Positions 44,394-56,061 of a stretch of 64,000 nucleotides of DNA are shown piece after piece. Within the stretch, counting starts at the first letter, position 1; each line of letters starts with the position of its first letter. The position numbers were made by a program, and so were the translations under genes. Under the pieces are notes generated by a model, which saw only the letters and a program-made list of their open reading frames with translations, ran no database searches and was not told the origin of the DNA. Source of the DNA: Calocera cornea HHB12733 (Eukaryota; Basidiomycota; Dacrymycetes; Dacrymycetales; Dacrymycetaceae); assembly GCA_001632435.1 (NCBI GenBank), contig KV423947.1, positions 1,855-65,854 of the forward strand. The letters run 5' to 3'.

Positions 44394-44942
44394 GCTGGGC
44401 GAGCGATGGGGTGCTGTCTGTAGCAATGCGCTATCTCACCTCACCAGCAGCCCTTTATACAGTCAAGCAGGCGAGAGAGCAGATCTTCAGCCGACGGTGG
44501 ACGAGTCAGCGATCGTCTGTCTGTCCGTGCACACCGTCCAATCCCAAGCTCGCAGTTCTCGCTGAGGGGACTAATTGTCGAGTCGTGCACCTTGCGGCAA
44601 CAGGGTCCACCGCCAGCCAAAGGCATGCAAAGCATTTCCATGACCTTGCCTTCCTTTTCGGTCGCGTTTTGTCTCCGTAGTTCGGCTCCGGTCGGAGACG
44701 GCCGTGGTGCCGGGCTCTTGCCGAGGAAACAGCACAAGAAGAGAAGAGGGGACCCGCGTCGCTGCCAAGCTCGTGGAGGCGCTGATGATGCTCGCCAAGG
44801 GTCTTCGGCAGGGGACGCAACGGAGGAGATGCCGTGAGCCGTGAGCTACGGGGAGGGCGCGGCCTAGCGCAGCTCCCGTCCACCAGAACTCACTCGACCG
44901 CATCCTGCTTTCTGCATCTCTTAGACCGGGACAGAAAGTAAG
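44394..44942. promoter_or_regulatory. divergent promoter, aminotransferase / phospholipase D
   Basis: 549 bases between start codons on opposite strands. The minus-strand sequence has a ttataaagg-like element at 44452-44459 (read in reverse), about 60 bases from the aminotransferase start. No other motif recognised. Confidence 0.4.
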
Positions 44943-47900
44943 ATGTCCGGCTCAGACTCGGATGAGCACACGCACAAGCACGAGCGCGAGCACACCCGCT
45001 CGCACGGCAAGTTCCGCGCGAGGCTCGAGCACGACCTCGACCAGGCGCGTCTCCGCACAGCCAACAAGGTCAACATCGTCAGCAAAATCGCGCACCATGC
45101 GATCCAGGAGATAAAGGGAAAATGGTGCGTCCATATCATGGCTTGTAACCGTGGTGCGGTGGGTTCATATATGCGCAGGAACCCGAACCACAGGCATGAC
45201 GAGGACTGGGAGAAGGAGGACGACAGGATACGCGCAGAGATCGCCGCGCAGCATCGGTTCAGTTCCTTCGCGGTCGACCGCTGGAGCAACTGCGTGAAAT
45301 GGTGCGCTCCGTTCCCTGCTCACTGAGCGAGCTAACCCTCCGCAGGCACATCGACGGGCACGACTACTTCTACGCTTTGTCTGAGATGCTCGACGCCGCA
45401 GAGGAGCACATCTTCATCCTCGACTGGTGGCTCTCGCCCGAGCTCTACCTACGCCGCCCGCCCGCCGCGCACCCTGAATGGCGGCTCGACCGTCTCCTGC
45501 TGCGCAAAGCCGAGCAAGGCGTGCGCGTGTACGTGGTTGTCTACAAGGAAGTGACGCAGACGATGAGCATGAGCTCGTCGCACACCAAGCACGCGCTCGA
45601 GGACCTGCACGAGAACATTGCGGTCATGCGCCACCCGGACCATATTGGGACGGTGGACGACGTCGAGTTCTGGAGCCATCATGAGAAGGTCGTCGTAGTT
45701 GACAACCTGCGCGCCTGCGTGGGAGGGCTCGACGCGTGCTTTGGCCGGTGGGACACGCATAATCAGTGCGTCCCTCCTCCCTCCCGCAACCGTCTCCCGC
45801 TTTGCTGAAATTTCTTGCCCTCCGTGTAGCCCACTGGCAGACGTCCACCCCACGCAGTTCCGCCGCACGCTCTTCCCGGGGCAGGACTACAACAACGCGC
45901 GTATCATGGACTTCCAGGCAGTCGACCACTACACCAGCAACGCGGTCAGCCTTCTGGAGACCCCACGCATGCCGTGGCACGACGTGCACATGACGTTTAC
46001 GGGCCCGGCGGTGTTGGATGTTGTGCAGCATTTCGTTGAGCGGTGGAACGAGGTTCGGCACCGCAAGGTTCGCTGTCCCGTGTCATGCTGCCCCAGTGCG
46101 TGGGTTGCTGATATGAATGTATGCGCACACAGTACCGCCACGACCACCGGTACGACCTCCTCGCGTTCCCCCAGACGCCCCATGACGGCCCCAACGAGCC
46201 GATCATGTCCCACCCGCACCGGGAGGTGTTCCACGAGCTCGGGCGGCGGTTCAAGCAGCATTGGCTGGGCCCTTCTGCACCGCCGGCGAATATCGAGGGA
46301 CACTCGCCTGTGGGGACGTGCAGGGTGCAGGTCGTGAGGAGCGTGAGTGACTGGAGCCATGGGACGCTTACGGAGCAGAGCATTCAGAATGCTTGTGGGT
46401 CCCTTTTTGCTTGCAACACGCTTTGCGGCTGACAAGGGGCATGGCAGATGTCCAAATGATTCAAGAGGCGAACCATTTCATTTATATCGGTAAGTGTATG
46501 CTACTTTAGTCTGATCGATTCTGCTAACAATGACGCCCAACAGAGAACCAATTCTTGTACGTTCGCGGGTGTTGAGACCCGCTGCTCATCCCTGACCGTT
46601 CCCAGTATATCCAACACCGGTAACGATGGCCCAGTGCAGAACAAGATCGCGCGCGCTCTGGTCGACCGTATCCTGTTCGCGGCCAAGGACGGGCGCAAGT
46701 TCAAGGTCATGGTCGTCATCCCCGAAGTGCCTGGCTTCTCGGGCAACATCAACGAGCAAGCGGCGCTCAAGAACATCTTGGGCGCAACGTACCGTACTAT
46801 CAATCGCGGTGGGCACTCGATATATGAGGAGATCCGCAAGGCAGGGTATGACCCGTACGTCTGCATGCAGCGCATATGTAGCTGCGTAAGACTGACCATG
46901 CGCACAGGGCGGAATACATCCGCTTCTATCATCTCCGCGGGTACGACCGGATCGGCGCGCCCAAGTCGTTCATCAAGAAGATGGAAGAAAAGTCCGGGGT
47001 GACCTACCGCGAAGCGCAGGTCGCGCTCTCCCGGATCTGGGCAGGGGACGAGGACTCAGAGGGTGTGAAGACCGTCACGGTCGCTGTGCCGAAAGTGGAC
47101 ACAGCCGACGCGGCAAACCTGGGTGCGACGCAGCAGAGCGTTGAGCTTATGCAGATCAAGGCGCCGCAGACGGTCAAGGAGGCTGAGGAAATCATTAAGC
47201 GGTTCGAGCAGGCCGCGGAGGTCGAGCACGATGATGTCGTTGCAGATAGCGTGACGCAGCATGCATTGCAGGATAAGACGGAGCTGAAGGAGGAGAAGTG
47301 GTTGGGAAGCGAAGATGAGGAGAAGAGCTGGTATAGTGCATTCACATACATCAACAGACGCTGTGCTGACTTTATTGTAGCTATGTATCGGAGGAGATCT
47401 ACATCCACTCCAAGTTGATGATCGTGGATGACGTCCGTGTAATCGTATGTTCTCACAGCCATGCCGCATGTTGCAGATTGACTCAGGTGGCTTAGATGGG
47501 AAGCGCCAATTTCAACGACCGCTCTCAGCGAGGTGATGGAGATTCGGAAATCGCCATCGTTGTTGAAGACGGGGACATGTTCAAGTCGACTATGGATGGG
47601 CACCCAGTAAGCGGTTTGTCATCTCTCCTCCACGTTGCTGATGTAACGTGTTCAGCATATGGTGGGACGCTTTGCGACCACTCTCCGGCGAAAGCTGTTC
47701 CGCGAGCACCTAGGTCTTATACCCCCTCAAAATTGTCCGCCAGACGGCGACGAGTTCGTAACGAGCTTCATGCGGCCGGCACCTATCCCTCAGGAAAACG
47801 AGCTCGGCGCGCCAGAGGATGATCTCGTTGCTGATCCGCTGTCTGACGCATTCCAAGAGCTCTGGACCAGCACGGCAAAGACGAATCGTGGCATCTTCAC

Positions 47901-48245
47901 AGAGATCTTTAGATCAGTGCCGAGCGACATGGTGAGGAACTGGGGCGCGTACAAGGTATGCATGATGATCTTCGTCGTCCCGGATATGTAGCTAAAAGTT
48001 CGGAAGACTTTCGTCCCACAAACCTTGCCCGGTCATGTTGCTCCAGATGTTACGCTGGATCAGATCAAGACCCGATTATCACGTGAGTCGTGACGCGAGT
48101 TCGTGCCTACTGCTTCCTAACCTACCTTGCAGTGATCCGGGGCCATGTTGTCGACAGTCCGCTCGACTTCCTCATTGAGGAAAACGAACTGATTTCCGGC
48201 TCCCAATGGAGCAGCTACAACCCGCTGATGGCACTGTATCTGTAA
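44943..48245 (+). CDS. phospholipase D with two HKD motifs, no PX/PH domains
   Basis: About thirteen exons, roughly 850-900 residues. The charged N-terminus (MSGSDSDEHTHKHEREHTRS) leads directly to VDRWSNCVKWHIDGHDYFYALSEML and FILDWWLSPELYLRRP, the start of the catalytic half. The first HKD motif is HHEKVVVVDN with GGLDACFGRWD, and the second is HSKLMIVDD followed by GSANFNDRS. IENQFL and DRILFAAKDGRKFKVMVVIP lie between them. An acidic Gln/Glu insertion (about 47050-47330) separates the halves. The enzyme hydrolyses phosphatidylcholine to phosphatidate and choline at membranes. Yeast Spo14 has PX and PH domains at the N-terminus; these are absent here. The C-terminus ends SSYNPLMALYL, as in eukaryotic PLDs. 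Confidence 0.93.
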
Positions 48246-48516
48246 GCAACTGGACAGTGCAGCTTTCCCTGGTAAGGGCAGAGAACCAGCTGGTTTCTGT
48301 CGACTTGAGAGGTACTTTGCATTCCACCATGACCGATGTACATCACGATTGCAATAAATGAGAGCATGAGCCACACTTTCGGATGTCGTGGATCTCCCAC
48401 GACGGGACAGGGATGTAGCTTGCCCGAGATGCGGACTCGACTCCTCCTGATAACAAGTTTGGTATGTCATGCCACCTTGTTATTGAGCTGCCATTATGGA
48501 GTTGCAGCTGGGGCAT

Positions 48517-49290
48517 CTATTCCATGTTCACTTTTACGATAGCCGCCCTCTCCTGAATGGCCGCCTTGATGGGCGGGCTGGAACTCATGAGAGCCTGCCA
48601 ACTAAGACGAAGTCAAACCCCGCACACATGTCAGACTTCAGCACTTACTTGTAGACCGCAGGAAATTTATCGGCAATAGGATAGTCTTCAAGAATGGTCG
48701 AGAAGGCAAGGTCGTTCCAAGGGAGGAATGAAATGTCCGAGATAGTCATCTTATCGCCCACCAGCCTGCAAAGTCATCTCAGCCTTTCACGTGTCACTAA
48801 TGTATAACTCTCCGCACCATTTTTGCTTGCCGAGGACAGCTTCAAGCACACCGTAAACGCGCTCCGTTTCGCTCTTATATCGCAGCAGCGCAGATGATAT
48901 CTTTATGGTGCTGTAATTGTTGAACCAGAACCATTGACCGAAGTAGGGGCCTTGTCTGGAAGCTTGAAAGAAGAGCCACTGATTTTGGATCGCTTTCTGC
49001 GCATCGGTCGAGGCGGACAACTTGTGATCCTTGTCGTACTTCTCAACCAGGTACAACAGAATAGCGTTTGACTCCCACAGTACAAAGTCGTCGTTCTCAT
49101 GGTCGACGATCACGGGTATGCGGCCATTGGGGTTCAGCTTCAGGAATTCGGGTGCCTTCTGCTCCTTCTTTGGGAAGTCAAGGTAGATCGGTTCGTAGGT
49201 AAGGCCAAGCTCAGCAATGACATAAGCGACCTTCCAGCCGTTGGCACCTCCCCAGTGTGTATAGAGCGTGAAATGCTTGAGGGTAGACAT
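48517..49290 (-). CDS. Ure2p-like glutathione S-transferase 4
   Basis: Exons 49290-48818, 48765-48649 and 48601-48517, 224 residues. FTLYTHWGGANGWKVAYVIAELG, LNPNGRIPVIVDHENDD, LWESNAILLYLVEKYD, SRQGPYFGQWFWFNNYS and DKMTISDISFLPWND. The exon lengths (473, 117, 85) and phase-2 introns match the other copies. The C-terminus is longer (VKVNME). It forms with GST5 a minus-strand pair beyond the phospholipase D gene, with which it converges. Confidence 0.9.
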
Positions 49291-49765
49291 CTTGGGACTG
49301 GATCAAGACGGTGGGGAACGACAGACTCAGCCTGCTGAAGGGATCAGCACCCACAACCCGTCTTAACCATGTCAGGGACTACTACGTGTCACGCACTAGT
49401 ATGGCCGCAGATCCCCCGAGCCACTCGGGTGTGCCGAACTTGCGGACTTGTAGGCCTGCTGCGACGAGTGGACGTGGAATCGCGTGAAATCAGCACGAAA
49501 GTCACTGGTCGACGTGGCAAGCAAGGAGTCATCCATTCCGAAGGTGCCGAACGCGCCAGTGGTGAGCGAGCTACCTACCACCGTGGGTGACACTGATCAT
49601 GACTCATGGTCACAACAACGTGATTGATAATCAAGCGCAAGGCGGAAGCAATTGTTTTATTTGGGTGTCCGCAAAACTGGGCCCCACTTATGAGCACGAA
49701 CTATAACATGAGCGGTCTTTTCATAATCAGAGAATTACGCTACCACAGCCAGGATACGACTCTGA
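49291..49765. other. intergenic between GST4 and GST5
   Basis: No supported gene. Holds one isolated match to the CATGATC-type motif (tgatcatgactcatggtc, 49594-49611) that is otherwise clustered at 57-64 kb. Confidence 0.45.
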
Positions 49766-50534
49766 CTATTTCTGCAGTGCGGTTCTCAAGTCGGTGACCG
49801 ACTTTACGGCGGGCCGGGAGCACAAAGCCATGTGCCATCTGTGGCAGACATCAGCATCTCTGGCGGTCATAATGAAGTCGAGGGACACGCACTTGTAGAC
49901 AGCAGGGAACTTATCTACGACTGCATCGTGTCCCACAATTGTGGCGAAGGCTCCGTTGTTCCACGTGACGAACGAGAGGTCTGCAATCGTGGGCTTGCTA
50001 GCGACGAGCCTGACGAAGATGTCAGCATCGACCTGCAACAAGTGAAGAAAGGGCTCATTACCACTCCTTCTTGCTAAGGACGCTGTCCAGAACGGATAGA
50101 ACACGCTCAGTCTCCTTCTTGTATCTCTCGACGGCGGACGGAATCTTCTCCGGGTGAAAGAAGCTGAACCAGAAGAACTGACCGAAGTAAGGCCCCTGTC
50201 CTGACGCCTGGAAGAACAGCCACTGGTTCTGGAGGGCCCTCTCTGCATCAGTCGCAGCCGAGAGCTTGTGATCCGTGTCGTAACGCTCTACCAAGTAGAC
50301 TAGAATGGCGTCTGACTCCCACAACACAAAGTCGTCGTTCTCATGGTCGATCAGTGCGGGGATGCGGCCATTTGGGTTAAGCTTGAGATACTCGGGAGAC
50401 TTATGCTCGTGCTTGGTAAAGTCGAGATAAACAGAATCGTAAGTGAGTCCAAGTTCGCGGAGGACGATGGCGACCTTCCAGCCGTTGGCTGCCTCAACAT
50501 TGGTATAGAGCGTGAAGTGCTTGTGGTCTGACAT
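49766..50534 (-). CDS. Ure2p-like glutathione S-transferase 5
   Basis: Exons 50534-50062, 50009-49893 and 49838-49766, 220 residues. FTLYTNVEAANGWKVAIVLRELG, LNPNGRIPALIDHENDD, LWESDAILVYLVERYD (Asp replaces the usual Asn after ES), SGQGPYFGQFFWFSFFHPEK and SKPTIADLSFVTWNNG. It ends KSVTDLRTALQK. Same exon plan as the other four. The Asn-to-Asp change next to the glutathione-binding Ser may alter binding. Upstream DNA at 50535-50620 contains tataggc. Confidence 0.9.
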
Positions 50535-51233
50535 CTCCGGAATGGGTGTTGTCAGTAGAAGGCGAGCTTGCGGGGCTACAGATTTCTCCTGAAGCTTGCT
50601 CGTTTTCGCTCATACTTATAGGCTAGCATCGCTCATTTCTGGGGGCGATGCATCGCCGCTTTACGCCGTGGGAACTGGACAGACATAAGCCAGTGGACTT
50701 ACGTAGGGATCTCGCAAGGAGCCAAAGAGACACTTACTTCTCGTCGGACGACAAAATTGATAATTGGTACCCACGAAGCCTCGTAGGTACGGATCCGAAA
50801 CAGTTTCGTCAGCCCACGAGCAACTTGCGGAAGAGTAGACATTGGCAGATTGGTCTTACCCCCGCGGAAGAAGTATACTAACCACAGTTGCTGGAAGCAC
50901 CGGGTATCGTGGGGACGGTCATGAGGTTTGACGAGGATGTCAAATGGCCCATTGCCAGGACGAAGTCCGGCTATCTCTGGTCAAGTGATTGCTGTGTCTT
51001 GTCCCATGTCTCAAAGTGGAGTTGGGTCATGATGAATAGTATTAGTCAGTTACGGAAGCAAAACATTGTCACGCTTCGACACCAGGATAGGGTTGCTGCA
51101 GGGTTGTCGCCATTGCGGCCCACCGCTGCTCCACGAACGGTGCCACAGCTGGTCCCGACTACATAACCGGAGAAGGCTCGGCACCATGGTCATGGACATC
51201 TCTCGCGGGCGAATTTATGTCTGCACATCGCAG
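50535..51233. other. intergenic
   Basis: A plus-strand frame at 50648-50881 is unsupported. No repeats or RNA genes recognised. Confidence 0.45.
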
Positions 51234-53392
51234 TCAACGAATCTGCTTGTTCGTCCGAAAGGCGTTCCACATGCTGATTTCCCGCTCCAACCCGACAGCA
51301 AGAACTGTCGCGTCTTTTCCCACCAGTCCACCATCTTTACCGAAGCCTAGGGGTAGCTCCTTGGATGCTTTGGACAAAAGTTCGAGAGCCATCCGCAACC
51401 GACCGATTCCCGTAGGCAGGGGCACAATAAGGTCAGCTGGGAGTGATGACGTTCCAGGTGAGGGTGCCGTAGCGGAATTCGAGATTTCGGCCATTAGGAG
51501 CTTTGCCATCGTGACGAACTGCACGCCCTTGCTCGGATGCCCAGGAGGGTAGACATCGTCCATGCCGGCAAGTACAAGGGCAGCGCACATTGCCGCCTCT
51601 TGCAGTAAGGGGTCCCTTTCCTGGTTCTCAGGAGGAAGGACGGAGAAGGTTGTGATAAGGAGCTGCTGAAGGAGTTGCAGCATCGATAACAGGGGGTAGG
51701 CGGAGCGGGCGAGAGGCGTCAAATGCCGGAGCACAGAGTTCACCAAGTATCTCGCCTTCGCGGGGTCTGAGAACTGCAGTGAATCGGCTTTCTCCAGGGC
51801 GCCGATGCCCAGTTGGATATATTGCTGCAATGAAGACGCATCGACTGCGAAGCTGGAACCGCAGGTGTTGCACTGTACGTGGGCTGTGCCCGATTCTGCA
51901 ACGCCTCAGCTGGAGCATACTTGGGAGACAATAGATGCTCACCAGGGATCCGTATCCTTCCAGTACAACCCTCCGTACGACACCTCATAGCTGAGCGTGG
52001 ATCAACCCAATCTGGATTGCGTTCTCGCGCACACAGCATACAGGTGCAGTCGAAAAGGTAGCGATCCTTAAGTTCCTTCTGTCGTTGTGCTCTAGGCAGC
52101 GCGACGTCCAAATAGGAAGTCAGCACCTGTGAGACTGGATCTCAATACGTATTCGCGGGAAGAGCTTGAATTCCTACCTCGTCTCCTGGCTGCAGGTCGC
52201 GTAGAGCGATCACCTCCAGTGCACCGCGCCTTCCCAAGCCAGTCGGGAAGACAACCACCGCATTGGGTAAACATGAATGCGATATGAGCGCAGCCAGCGG
52301 TGAGATGGCAACTCCGATGTTGGTCAGGTCCGGAGTTGTTAGGGAGAAGGAGTTGGTCTGGAACTATAATGACAGATGTTAGACCAATGAGACGCCCGCG
52401 GGGTCAGAGTACGCACCCGCGACAAGAAGTTCGTCAAAGCTCGGAAGGAAGAAAACCCGAGGTCGGCAAGCTTGCGAGCCGTCTGATCTGGAGGCGAGTC
52501 CTGCGGCGAGATACCGAGATATCGGCAGAGTGCGAGGCCAAGCATGGCCAGTGGCTCGTGCTGCTTGTGGTCCAGATGTTCGATATCTGAAAATGCGTTA
52601 GACAATGACCATGCGATACAGCAGCGAAACATGCTTGACTGCATAAGCTCCACTTCTCTCCACTATCGCTGATCCTCATTAGCACCCTCTCTCTCAGCAA
52701 GCCGATGTTGGCGTACCCAAGCCGTGTCACCTCCCAACCTCTTCCGGGCCCACACCAGTCTGCCCAGCGCTCTGACAGCTTCGCCGGGCATCCCCTGATC
52801 TTGATGCCCAGGGCCCCTTAATGCCTTCAGTACACGACACTCCTCCTTGTGATCCTTCCAGTCATGCTTCTGACACTCCACTGAGCAGTACGACACAGAC
52901 AGGCAGGCCGTGCAACGACGGAGCTGAGTGATCTGGTATCCGGGTGATAGGGAAGATTGTGGATTCAGCAGGCAAGAGGTACAGTGCGCGTCGAGGTTCG
53001 GAGTCGAGAGGCTGTATGCGTGGGGCTTCACTTTGATGAGAGAGGTTCCTAATGTGAAGCCATGAGCGGAGATCACCACTATCGCTAGCAATGGGCTCAC
53101 CGGCGTTAACGCTCTTGCCTTCCTTCACGTAGATACCCCTTCCGCGCGTGTTGCTCACGCGTATATCAAGATACTCAGGCAGCTCCGCATACAGACCGGT
53201 TTCGTACGCGTTTGGTTTCGTTTCTTCGGTTGCAAGTGAGGGGGAACCGACTGCCTGCGACTCGACAGGCTCCGAGAGGGTAGAGGCATCTTGGTGTGCC
53301 GGGATCGCCGTCGACGATCCTGCTGACGGTGACGCGAATGATGGCCCCTGTCGAATTCGTCGTTTATCTTTGAGTGCTGCGAAAGACGCCAT
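51234..53392 (-). CDS. MYND zinc-finger and SET-domain protein (SMYD-like)
   Basis: About six exons on the minus strand. The Ser-rich N-terminus is followed by the first SET strand ([27 protein letters not shown]), then a MYND finger with [19 protein letters not shown] and HKEEC. SET continues after the insertion: [14 protein letters not shown] (NHSCxPN-type SAM site), LQPGDEVLTSYLD (catalytic-Tyr region) and post-SET CTCMLC. The MYND-within-SET order is that of SMYD/Set5-Set6 lysine methyltransferases. The C-terminal half ([17 protein letters not shown]..., helical) resembles the TPR-like SMYD C-domain. The substrate, histone or other, cannot be told. Some key SET residues look non-standard (HSC preceded by S rather than N), so activity is uncertain. 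Confidence 0.85.
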
Positions 53393-53595
53393 GCTCGCAT
53401 ATAAGTCAATCTATCCTGGACATGTGTCCCGCTGTGGGCCCCGTGGATCTGGACTCGCTCTTGAACGCAACTTTATGCCGTAATGTGCTCGGAGCCGACC
53501 GGCTGCGGAGTATCTTGCGGACCCTATTCCTCCAACTCATCTTTCGCGACCGCCACCCATACTCTACCCCACGCTGTTTCTGTCACACCACCAAG
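53393..53595. promoter_or_regulatory. short divergent promoter, SMYD-like / Cwc21-like genes
   Basis: Only 203 bases separate the two start codons, so transcription signals must be shared or overlap. No TATA box is evident. Confidence 0.5.
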
Positions 53596-55074
53596 ATGTA
53601 CGGCAACATCGGCCTCACCACTCCTCGTGGATCCGGCACGAACGGGTATGTCGTGCGCAACCTATCAGCACTCCGACCGCGAGATGCGAACTGGGGGAAG
53701 GGAGACGATTTCGACCGCGCGCCGCCAAAACATCGGGAGCCTGATCAGGGTATTCTTGAACACGAGAAGAGGAGGAAGGTCGAAGTGAAGTGCATGGAGC
53801 TACAGGTCCAGCTTGAGGAGGATGGGTATGCCTACTTATCTAGGGAACAGGAGTGAAGGCTAACGTGTGGTTGCAGGGTTGACGATGACGAAGTACAACG
53901 TCAAGTCTCAGAGCTGCGCGAAAAGCTCCAGAGCGACCTCTCATCCGTGGCGCCCACGTCGGCCAGGAATCTCAAGGCATCGGACACTCACGGCATTGCC
54001 GCAGCCAAGAAGGCCGAGCTTGACAAGCTGTCTCGTGCTCTTGGTACCCAAAACTATGTTGAAGGCGAGGCGTTCAACCGTGAGCTGCAGGAGGCACGTC
54101 GGCAGGAAGCGATGCGTGAGCGCGAGAGGCGCGATGAGGAGCGAAGGGAGCGTCGCGAGCAGGAGGAGAAGGCGAAGGAGGAGCGGGAGAAGCAATGGAA
54201 GGAACGCGAGCGCCTGCGGCGTCGGGAGGAGGATCGGCTGCGCAAGGAGAGGGAAGAACGCGAACGCGAGCGCGGCCCTCGCAGAAGCCCGACTCCTCCG
54301 AGAAATGGGTACTCCCGCCGGTCTCCACCTCCTCGCGATCGCGACCGCGACTATGATCGGGACTACCGTAGGCCGCCGCCGCGTCGTGACGAACGTTCGC
54401 GTTCACCCCCGCCTCGTCGCGGAACGGACCGCTCCCCGCCTCCTCGACGAGAGCGATCCCCTCTTCCGCCTCCTCGACGAGAGCGATCCCCTCTTCCGCC
54501 TCGTCGTGGAATGGACCGCTCCCCGCCTCCTCGACGGGAGCGATCCCCTCTTCCGCCTCGTTCTTCCCTCACTCCTGAAGAGGGAGAACGTGGCGAAGAT
54601 CGCCTTTCCCCGCCGCCCAGACGATTCAGGGACAACAGAGATCTTAGCCCGCCCCCACGCAGCGCTGCTCGCTCTCCCACGCCAGACTCAGCACCTATGC
54701 GTCGTCCACTCCGCTCACCTACGCCCGAGTCTCCACCCCGTCGTCGCCCATTGCGCTCGCCCACTCCGGAGTCACCACCTCGCCGCCGTCCTGCTCGTTC
54801 TCCGACCCCCGAATCACCTCCCAGGCGCCGTTCGCCCCGCTCGCTTACACCAGAAGCCCCTCCTCGTCGTCGATACGAGGACTCGCGATCGCCTCCACCT
54901 AGGAGACGTGACGACTCTCGCTCCCCTCCTCCCACCAAAAGGGACAGGGATGACTCGCCCGAGAGGAGACCAGCTGCAGAAGATGCTGCTCCTAAAGGGA
55001 GGACTGGTGGTGTGAGGGCTAGGAGCCGCAGCGTTGATTCTGGCAGTAGCATGAGTGTCGGCAGTGAAGATTGA
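53596..55074 (+). CDS. Cwc21/SRRM2-like RS-domain splicing factor
   Basis: Exon 1 is 53596-53825 and exon 2 is 53877-55074, 475 residues. The N-terminus [19 protein letters not shown] is the conserved Cwc21/SRm300 start that touches Prp8 and the exon near the 5' splice site. The cwf21 motif region follows ([20 protein letters not shown]...[17 protein letters not shown]). Next is a long charged ERR/EE coiled-coil stretch, then an RS/SP-rich tail with about ten RSPPP or [12 protein letters not shown] units. Like human SRRM2, and unlike 135-residue yeast Cwc21, it keeps the RS tail. Nuclear spliceosome component. The RS tail repeats create long spurious opposite-strand frames. Confidence 0.93.
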
Positions 55075-55380
55075 GCTTAGTATAGCTACATGCAATGTCA
55101 TTTATATCATCTGTTGCTAGCTGTGGCACCTTCAAAGGCAATGCTTTGCTCCACCTGAACGTCCGCGAGGCTTGCTCCTTACCTTGAGCTCGTCGTGAAC
55201 GTCATTTGCCGACGATGAGCTCCGCGTTTGACCGGAGCCAATTTGAGAGAGCGCGTCTCATCTCTTTCCTGGTCCACACGACAATCAACTCTTGTAACTA
55301 CCGGCTCACGCCGGATTTGTGAATCTCCTGCTCGTACTCACCAAGCAACTGTCCTTTCTACCCTGCTATAATTCTCAGCG

Positions 55381-56061
55381 ATGTCCTACCATCTCTTCAT
55401 CATCAACCCTTTCGACACGCCCCTGTACAGCCTGACCTACCTCTCCACGCGACCCGTCTCGGGGCCAACCAGCACGCTCGCCTCGCAACTCCCGAGCTGG
55501 TCAACATCTGCATTTAGCGGCACAGTCGCGGCTCTTTCGGGAGCCACGAGCGTCAAGCCCCCGGGCCCGCCGGGAACGGGGCAAGGGAAGGAGGACAGGC
55601 ATGTGGTGATGATGATCGCGAATGCGAGCTTGGACGCGATAGAGGATGTGCAGAAGACGAATGGGTCAATGTGAGTCGTGTACGCTCGCTTGAGGGGCTT
55701 AGTATCTCATGTTGGATAGGTATCTGAAGGCGATCGATCGGTTCAATGAGTGGACGGTCTCGGCGTTCATCACACCTGCCAGTATGCACTTTACCCTCAA
55801 TGCACAAGTGCAAGAACCTGACCGTCCTTGCAGATATGAAATTTGTCCTCCTACACGAGCCCAAGAATGACGAGGGCATCCGACTGTTCTTCATGGAGGT
55901 ATGGGAGAACTACGTGAAGGTACGTCACGCCTGATATAGCGTTGGTGGATGTGCTAACAATACAACAGCTCCAGCTAAACCCTTTCCACAACTACCGCAC
56001 ACCGATACGCAGCCCGATCTTCGACGGCAGAGTCCGAGCGAGCGCGAAAAAGCATCTGTGA
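55381..56061 (+). CDS. TRAPP subunit 2 (sedlin/Trs20)
   Basis: Exons 55381-55670, 55720-55781, 55834-55919 and 55969-56061, 176 residues. Longin-type fold: SYHLFIINPFDTPLYSLTYL, MMIANASLDAIEDVQ, YLKAIDRFNEWTVSAFITPA, MKFVLLHEPKNDEGIRLFFMEVWENYVKLQLNPF and the C-terminal IRSPIFDGRVRASAKKHL, all matching Trs20/TRAPPC2. TRAPP tethers vesicles and activates Ypt1/Rab1 at the ER-Golgi. A Pro/Gly/Ser-rich insertion (about residues 28-68) between the first strands is longer than in yeast and human proteins. Confidence 0.93.

Noticed and set aside
53867..55015. Alternative 382-codon frame over the Cwc21-like gene, and a 229-codon frame on the opposite strand
   Set aside because: Shadows of the arginine/serine/proline repeats. 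The Cwc21 frame carries the conserved N-terminus and correct splice.
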